Shown one piece after another: positions 7,339 through 11,823 of a DNA stretch of 11,823 nt (the first letter of the stretch is position 1; each line of letters starts with the position of its first letter). The notes under the pieces are model-generated. The model did no database searches. It saw nothing but the letters and a program-made list of their open reading frames with translations, and was not told the origin of the DNA. The stretch is from Gemmatimonadota bacterium (lineage in GTDB: Bacteria > Gemmatimonadota > Gemmatimonadetes > Longimicrobiales > Gaopeijiaceae), in the NCBI GenBank assembly GCA_016209995.1, contig JACQVC010000119.1:1-11823 (forward strand). The letters are read 5' to 3'. A program made the position numbers and the translations under genes.

Positions 7339-7664
7339 GGGGGCACCTCCCGCCTTTCTCATGGAGGCCGGGACGGCTCCGCCGGCACAAACTGCCGGGC
7401 GGTCGCCACATATAGCGCGGCGGCCCCGCTCAAGTAAAGGATACATCTGTTTTCACTTCCCCACGGCCTGGCCCGTTCCGAACGGCGACGGGTGGGCCGG
7501 TGGCCACGGAGTGCCTTGAAGTTGCGGGGCTTTCCACAACTCCGCTCGTGCCTGAAACGACCCTTTCCGATCTGCTGATTCCGACCTAAGAACCGGAAAT
7601 TTCTGTTGACCTGAAAGCCCGATCGATGCAACTGTTAAGGACACCCTTGGAGGAGACGAAAGCC
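7339..7664. other. Divergent intergenic region between the hydrolase and outer-membrane protein genes
   Basis: This 326-nt gap holds the leaders of both flanking genes. The leftward side has a plausible promoter (listed separately). On the rightward side TTGACC at 7606-7611 could be a -35 but the expected -10 positions (CAACTG/AACTGT) match poorly. The rightward leader ends with GGAGGAG at 7649-7655, a strong ribosome binding site for ATG 7665. An A/T-richer patch near 7590-7605 contrasts with the surrounding GC. No gene is visible. Confidence 0.5.
7409..7438 (-). promoter_or_regulatory. Candidate sigma-70 promoter of the GH105 fusion gene
   Basis: On the - strand TTTACT (7438-7433) and TATATG (7414-7409) are separated by 18 nt, each matching consensus at four of six positions. 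Transcription would start near 7402, giving a leader of about 64 nt before ATG 7338. Seen by eye only. Confidence 0.4.
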
Positions 7665-8405
7665 ATGCGACGAAGCCTGGTTATCGCACTCACGTGCGTG
7701 ATGGCGGCCCCTGCGCTCGCAAGCGCCCAGTTCCTGACGGCGCTCGACAACCTGAACGTCAGAGTTTCGCCGTACCTCGGCTACGCGATTCCCTACACGG
7801 CCTCCTTCCGCCAGACCCTCCAGGTGGAGGGGGAGGTCATCACGAGCGACATGCAGACCAAGGTGGCGGGCGGTGTAGCCATTGGCGCCACTGCGGAATT
7901 GCCCATTGGGGGCCCGTGGAGCCTGAACGCAGCATTCACGCGTACCAGTTACCCGACGAGTCAGACCAGGCTGTCGGACGGCGTGGGCCTGGCCGAGCGT
8001 GAAGGTGGTACGACTCTGACCGTGACTCGCGGAGGCGTCAGCTTCAGGCTCCCGCCAGAGGACCCGCTGATGCTTCTCCACCCTGCTCAGGCATCGGTCT
8101 CGCTTGGCGCAGCCTGGGTGCTGCAAGGCTTCCCCGTCGACCGCACGAACCCCGAGCTGACCGACTTCCTGAGCCACTGGGCGATCACTGCGGGCGCCGA
8201 GGGGCAGGCTCGCCTGGACGAGGCGGGACGCTTCGGGGCATTCTTTGCGATCGAGGATAATCTCGTGTTCTGGAATGGCGGCGAGTTCGCCCGCCGGGCC
8301 AACATTGGGTACGGCGAGGAGCTGGGCTTCCCGACGCTGACGGCCAGGGACTATGATCTCACTCACCTGATCTACGTTCGGGCAGGAATTGCGGTGACGT
8401 TTTGA
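7665..8405 (+). CDS. Outer-membrane beta-barrel protein
   Basis: A 246-residue protein with a clear Sec signal peptide (MRRSLVIALTCVMAAPALAS, cleavage likely after Ala21 in ASA|QF). The start ATG 7665 has GGAGGAG about 9 nt upstream; an in-frame ATG at 7626 has no such site. The mature part alternates hydrophobic and polar residues with many aromatic and Gly/Thr positions (VRVSPYLGYAIPY, GGVAIGATAELPIGG, WSLNAAFTRTSYPT, TTLTVTRGGVSFRLP, ASVSLGAAWVLQG, HWAITAGAEG, FGAFFAIEDNLVFW). It ends in Phe (IYVRAGIAVTF), the typical C-terminal signal read by the BAM complex. I count roughly 8 candidate strands, so a small barrel of the OmpA/OmpW size class is likely. Specific function unknown. It is a single-gene unit closed by its own terminator. 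Confidence 0.8.
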   Translation: MRRSLVIALTCVMAAPALASAQFLTALDNLNVRVSPYLGYAIPYTASFRQTLQVEGEVITSDMQTKVAGGVAIGATAELPIGGPWSLNAAFTRTSYPTSQTRLSDGVGLAEREGGTTLTVTRGGVSFRLPPEDPLMLLHPAQASVSLGAAWVLQGFPVDRTNPELTDFLSHWAITAGAEGQARLDEAGRFGAFFAIEDNLVFWNGGEFARRANIGYGEELGFPTLTARDYDLTHLIYVRAGIAVTF

Positions 8406-8419
8406 GGGCTCTCGCTAAC

Positions 8420-8452
8420 AGCGCCGCCCCGCAGCCTGCGCGGGGCGGCGCT
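8420..8452 (+). terminator. Intrinsic terminator of the outer-membrane protein gene
   Basis: A perfect 13-bp GC-rich stem (AGCGCCGCCCCGC with GCGGGGCGGCGCT) around a 7-nt loop begins 15 nt after the stop codon. It is followed by a pyrimidine tract (CCTTCCTGTTTCCCC) rather than a pure T run, which is common in GC-rich genomes. Confidence 0.82.
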
Positions 8453-9074
8453 CCTTCCTGTTTCCCCACATCATTCTCTATCAGTCCGACGGAAGTACCC
8501 GATGCTGCACTGCTGGCACCATCGGGTTCATGTCCCATGACGGGTCACCGGAATCGGGCGCGGAGCCCTGAACTGGTGCAGCCCGTCCAAGCGAAGGGCA
8601 CGCGTCTCGGCTCCTGCCGACCCTGAACCATCATCACGCACAGGTCTGTCGGGACTGTCGCGGTTCGCCACGCGCACGACTTCGACGCGAAGTGGTGGTG
8701 CAGGTCTACGAACATATCTAATTGTCCAGCCAACGAGTTAGGATAGAAGGCCTCACTCGTCGCCTCTGCCCCGCCGACACTTTCCCTACGCGCCTGGCTC
8801 CGCAGCGATTCCGCGACGGGCGTCCGCGATGGCGGTCACCGCGCACAGCCGAACGCAAGCTAGGTTCTGAGCGGTTGCGCCGCGCGAACTGGACGGGCCG
8901 CGGCTCCCAGCGGGGGCTCTGGCCCGCTTGTTGTGCTACCCGGCCCGCTGCGCGCGTTGACGCCCATCCTCGGCCGCGGTTAGCTTCCGGCGGGCCGGGC
9001 GGGGGAAGGGAAGGACCTAGACCTCCCGGCACGTCCCTCACCCCGCACTAGCGCAGGTTTGCGGGACCCGTCTC
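8453..9074. other. Gene-free stretch upstream of tRNA-Arg
   Basis: About 620 nt without a supportable gene. Open frames exist on both strands (for example 8722-9051 +, 8718-9041 -), but their products are Arg/Pro/Gly-rich shadows with no domain, ribosome binding site or plausible fold. No transposase or integrase remnant was recognised in any frame. The only candidate signal is a weak promoter near 8957. A locally AT-richer patch near 8705-8750 stands out from the rest. Confidence 0.6.
8957..8986 (+). promoter_or_regulatory. Weak candidate promoter for tRNA-Arg
   Basis: TTGACG (8957-8962) matches five of six -35 positions; 18 nt later TAGCTT (8981-8986) matches the -10 at three of six. This would give a leader of about 80 nt before the tRNA. 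It is the best pair I can see, but weak. Confidence 0.3.
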
Positions 9075-9148
<74 letters not shown>

Positions 9149-9207
9149 CTTCGACTCGCCGCTATGACGAGTGCATCGTGAAGGGTAGCTACCGTTTCAC
9201 GTGGAGA

Positions 9208-9304
9208 CCGCGGAGCTAAGCGAGAGGCCGCGGAGAACTGACTTCAAGATATTCCAAATTTCTCCGCGACTCCCTCGTTGCCTTGATTTCTCACATCCTC
9301 CGCG
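9208..9304. repeat. CCGCGGAG direct and inverted repeat block
   Basis: CCGCGGAG occurs at 9208-9215 and 9228-9235, 20 nt apart, and its reverse complement CTCCGCG at 9262-9268 and 9298-9304. The inner copies form a perfect 9-bp stem (9229-9237 with 9260-9268) around a 22-nt AT-rich loop. The block lies between tRNA-Arg and the end of the convergent AAA+ gene and could act as a bidirectional terminator or be a dispersed intergenic repeat. Confidence 0.55.
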
Positions 9305-9360
9305 CTCTGCGCGTGAGATGGTGGTTTGCTGGCCACGACCGCCATGGACGACATCTACTG

Positions 9361-10854
<1,494 letters not shown>

Positions 10855-11178
10855 GGCTCCCTGAATTCTGTGAGCGTGGCGGTGAAACGCGGATCGCCCG
10901 CACGTTGTCGCCGCGCCCAACGGCGGTCAAGGGTGTCTGGCCGTCTCGCCCTTATCCCACCAAACGTCCGCTTGGCATGGGACCCCGCGCCCTTACCTCA
11001 CGCGAACGTTCGTTTGCGTGGGGGCCCCCCGCTCTCGGCTCGACCCCGTGCCGATCTCGTCCGGGATGCGCTGACCGATCGAGCCCGGCGCCACCCGCTT
11101 TACGCCTAGTCGCCCGCGGTGTAGCTTTCTCGCACAGTGGCTCTGGCGCGTGCATCGTGAGCGGTGTAGCCGCGTGAG
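10855..11178. other. Gene-free region between the AAA+ gene and tRNA-His
   Basis: No gene is supported here. The region holds the leader of the leftward AAA+ gene, two tandem hairpin repeats (listed separately) and, to the right, the upstream side of tRNA-His. The short GCGGTGTAGC occurs twice (11116-11125 and 11161-11170), 45 nt apart. Confidence 0.5.
10949..11030. repeat. Two tandem imperfect hairpin repeats (41-nt period)
   Basis: Two related units begin with CCCTTA at 10949 and 10990. Unit 1 contains CCCACCAA (10956-10963) pairing with TTGG and TGGG (10972-10981, 2-nt bulge). Unit 2 contains a longer near-perfect stem, about CCTCACGCGAAC (10996-11007) with the arm ending GTTTGCGTGGGG. 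Their cores, CAAACGTCCGCTTGG and CGAACGTTCGTTTG, align closely. They lie about 95-175 nt upstream of the AAA+ gene start on its strand. Confidence 0.6.
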
Positions 11179-11208
11179 TTGATGTTTTCGGAGGCCCGTC
11201 CCGGTTAT
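11179..11208 (+). promoter_or_regulatory. Weak candidate promoter for tRNA-His
   Basis: TTGATG (11179-11184) matches four of six -35 positions and GGTTAT (11203-11208), 18 nt later, three of six -10 positions. Initiation near 11215 would place the start about 13 nt before the tRNA. Confidence 0.3.
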
Positions 11209-11227
11209 CGCGCTAGTGCCACTCCAT

Positions 11228-11302
11228 GGTGGGCGTAGCTCAGCTGGTTAGAGCGCCAGGTTGTGGCCCTGGAGGTCGCCGGTTCGATCCCGGTCGCTCA
11301 CC
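11228..11302 (+). tRNA. tRNA-His (anticodon GTG)
   Basis: Full cloverleaf with the histidine-specific extra base: G-1 at 11228 faces C73 at 11302. The acceptor GTGGGCG (11229-11235) pairs with CGCTCAC (11295-11301) including one G-T wobble. The anticodon stem CCAGG/CCTGG has loop TTGTGGC and anticodon GTG at 11263-11265; the T-arm is GCCGG-TTCGATC-CCGGT. CCA is not encoded. It lies 84 nt upstream of the rRNA promoter and has no evident terminator of its own, so its transcript could run into the rRNA operon. Confidence 0.97.
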
Positions 11303-11385
11303 CTTCCGCCGTGTCTCTTGTAGGCGCGGTCCGGCGCAAAGAAGAACGATCCACGCGCGCCGCGCTGACGCCGTTCGTGAGGTGG

Positions 11386-11414
11386 TTGACAGGGCCGTGT
11401 CCGACCCGTAACAT
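11386..11414 (+). promoter_or_regulatory. Near-consensus sigma-70 promoter of the rRNA operon
   Basis: A perfect -35 TTGACA (11386-11391) is followed after exactly 17 nt by TAACAT (11409-11414), four of six to the -10 consensus. This is the best promoter in the window and sits about 245 nt before the 16S gene, as expected for an rrn promoter. Transcription should start near 11421. Confidence 0.75.
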
Positions 11415-11420
11415 TATGGT

Positions 11421-11444
11421 CTCGGTGCTACGGAAGGCACCGAG
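11421..11444 (+). other. Perfect hairpin at the predicted 5' end of the rRNA leader
   Basis: CTCGGTGC (11421-11428) pairs perfectly with GCACCGAG (11437-11444) around an 8-nt loop, starting at about the predicted +1. It could be a boxB-like leader element or protect the 5' end; function is inferred. Confidence 0.6.
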
Positions 11445-11490
11445 CCGTACCGCGTCGCCGACGCATTCGTTGGCGGCGTTTTGTTTCTTC

Positions 11491-11504
11491 GCTGATTGAA
11501 AACT
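11491..11504 (+). promoter_or_regulatory. boxA-like antitermination element in the rRNA leader
   Basis: GCTGATTGAAAACT resembles the boxA form GCTCTTTGAAAACT found before 16S genes in many bacteria, where NusB/NusE bind to allow read-through of rRNA genes. It lies in the expected place between promoter and 16S, but matches only in part. Confidence 0.4.
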
Positions 11505-11608
11505 GAGGTCTGAGGGGTGTGACGGGCTCACAGCGGGGGGCACTACGTCCCTCCGGTTCCGCGACGAGTTCGCGGGTGAGTTTCGAACGTAGATTTCCGA
11601 ACGGCGAC

Positions 11609-11635
11609 GCACCGTGCTCCTCAGGGAGCCGGTGC
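11609..11635 (+). other. Bulged stem-loop in the rRNA leader
   Basis: GCACCG (11609-11614) pairs with CGGTGC (11630-11635), and inside it, after a one-base bulge, GCTCC pairs with GGAGC around a TCAG tetraloop. An 11-bp stem ends 25 nt before the predicted 16S 5' end. It may guide pre-rRNA folding or processing. Confidence 0.65.
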
Positions 11636-11660
11636 TGTGTTGGAGCTAGATACAGATTCT

Positions 11661-11823
11661 CTATTGGAGAGTTTGATCCTGGCTCAGGACGAACGCTGGC
11701 GGCGTGCTTAACACATGCAAGTCGAGCGAGGACAGGTCTTCGGACCTGAGCCGAGCGGCGGACGGGTGAGGAACACGTGAGCAACCTGGTTCCGGGAGGG
11801 GGATAACCCGGGGAAACCTGGGC
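11661..11823 (+). rRNA. rrs: 16S ribosomal RNA, 5' end (continues beyond the window)
   Basis: The universal 5' segment AGAGTTTGATCCTGGCTCAG begins at 11668 (E. coli position 8), placing the mature 5' end near 11661. It is followed by GACGAACGCTGGCGGCGTGC, CTTAACACATGCAAGTCGAG, a short helix-6 loop (GACAGGTCTTCGGACCTGAG) and GGCGGACGGGTGAGGAACAC. About 163 of roughly 1,500 nt are present. The sequence is clearly bacterial; the phylum cannot be fixed from this portion. Confidence 0.97.

Noticed and set aside
8715..8745. An integron attC-like end (CAGCCAACGAGTTAGG) in the gene-free stretch
   Set aside because: The terminal heptamer does not fit the GTTRRRY pattern, no matching RYYYAAC partner or folded attC arm lies within about 120 nt, and there is no integrase or cassette gene.
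8722..9051. Overlapping 109- and 107-codon open frames on both strands before tRNA-Arg
   Set aside because: Arg/Pro/Gly-rich products with no motif and no ribosome binding site; two antiparallel open frames of equal length point to GC-driven absence of stops.
9171..9181. GTGCATCGTGA repeated at 11150-11160, each near a tRNA gene
   Set aside because: An 11-mer repeat is expected several times by chance in a window of this size, and the similarity fades outside the core; the positions relative to the tRNAs also differ (after one, before the other).

Overview
This window looks like a GC-rich, diderm (LPS-making) bacterial chromosome segment. It carries the tail of a probable LptE-like outer-membrane lipoprotein, a heptose-phosphate adenylyltransferase of the LPS inner-core pathway, an outer-membrane beta-barrel protein with a terminal Phe, and the first about 163 nt of a 16S rRNA gene. 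From the short 16S fragment and the general gene style I lean towards Gemmatimonadota or a related phylum, but this is a weak inference that the full 16S gene would settle. No phage, transposon, CRISPR or toxin-antitoxin signatures are visible. This is essentially housekeeping chromosome and I did not find a new defence-type system.

Region 1 (1-3846, + strand): the end of an lptE-like gene and a small single-pass membrane protein are followed, after a 197-nt gap, by a very tight five-gene run: hemC (heme synthesis), rfaE2/hldE-C (ADP-heptose synthesis), rph (RNase PH), rdgB (XTP/dITP pyrophosphatase) and a DUF971 protein. All five overlap their neighbours (4, 4, 1 and 28 nt). Most starts are GTG, and clear Shine-Dalgarno sequences are mostly missing, which suggests translational coupling.

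Region 2 (3853-5304, - strand): a 71-residue uncharacterised protein lies downstream of a YbdK-type carboxylate-amine ligase (glutamate-cysteine ligase 2 family). The two may be co-transcribed.

Region 3 (5516-8452): tRNA-Pro(TGG) converges on a secreted two-module protein, an M14-peptidase-like N-terminal region fused to a GH105/GH88-type unsaturated glycuronyl hydrolase. Divergent from it is an outer-membrane beta-barrel protein closed by a perfect 13-bp terminator hairpin.

Region 4 (8453-11823): a gene-free stretch, tRNA-Arg(TCT), a block of CCGCGGAG direct/inverted repeats, a Ycf46-like AAA+ ATPase on the - strand, a pair of tandem hairpin repeats, and tRNA-His(GTG) with its G-1 residue. 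Last come a near-consensus rRNA promoter with a structured leader and the 5' end of the 16S gene. The rRNA operon continues past the window.
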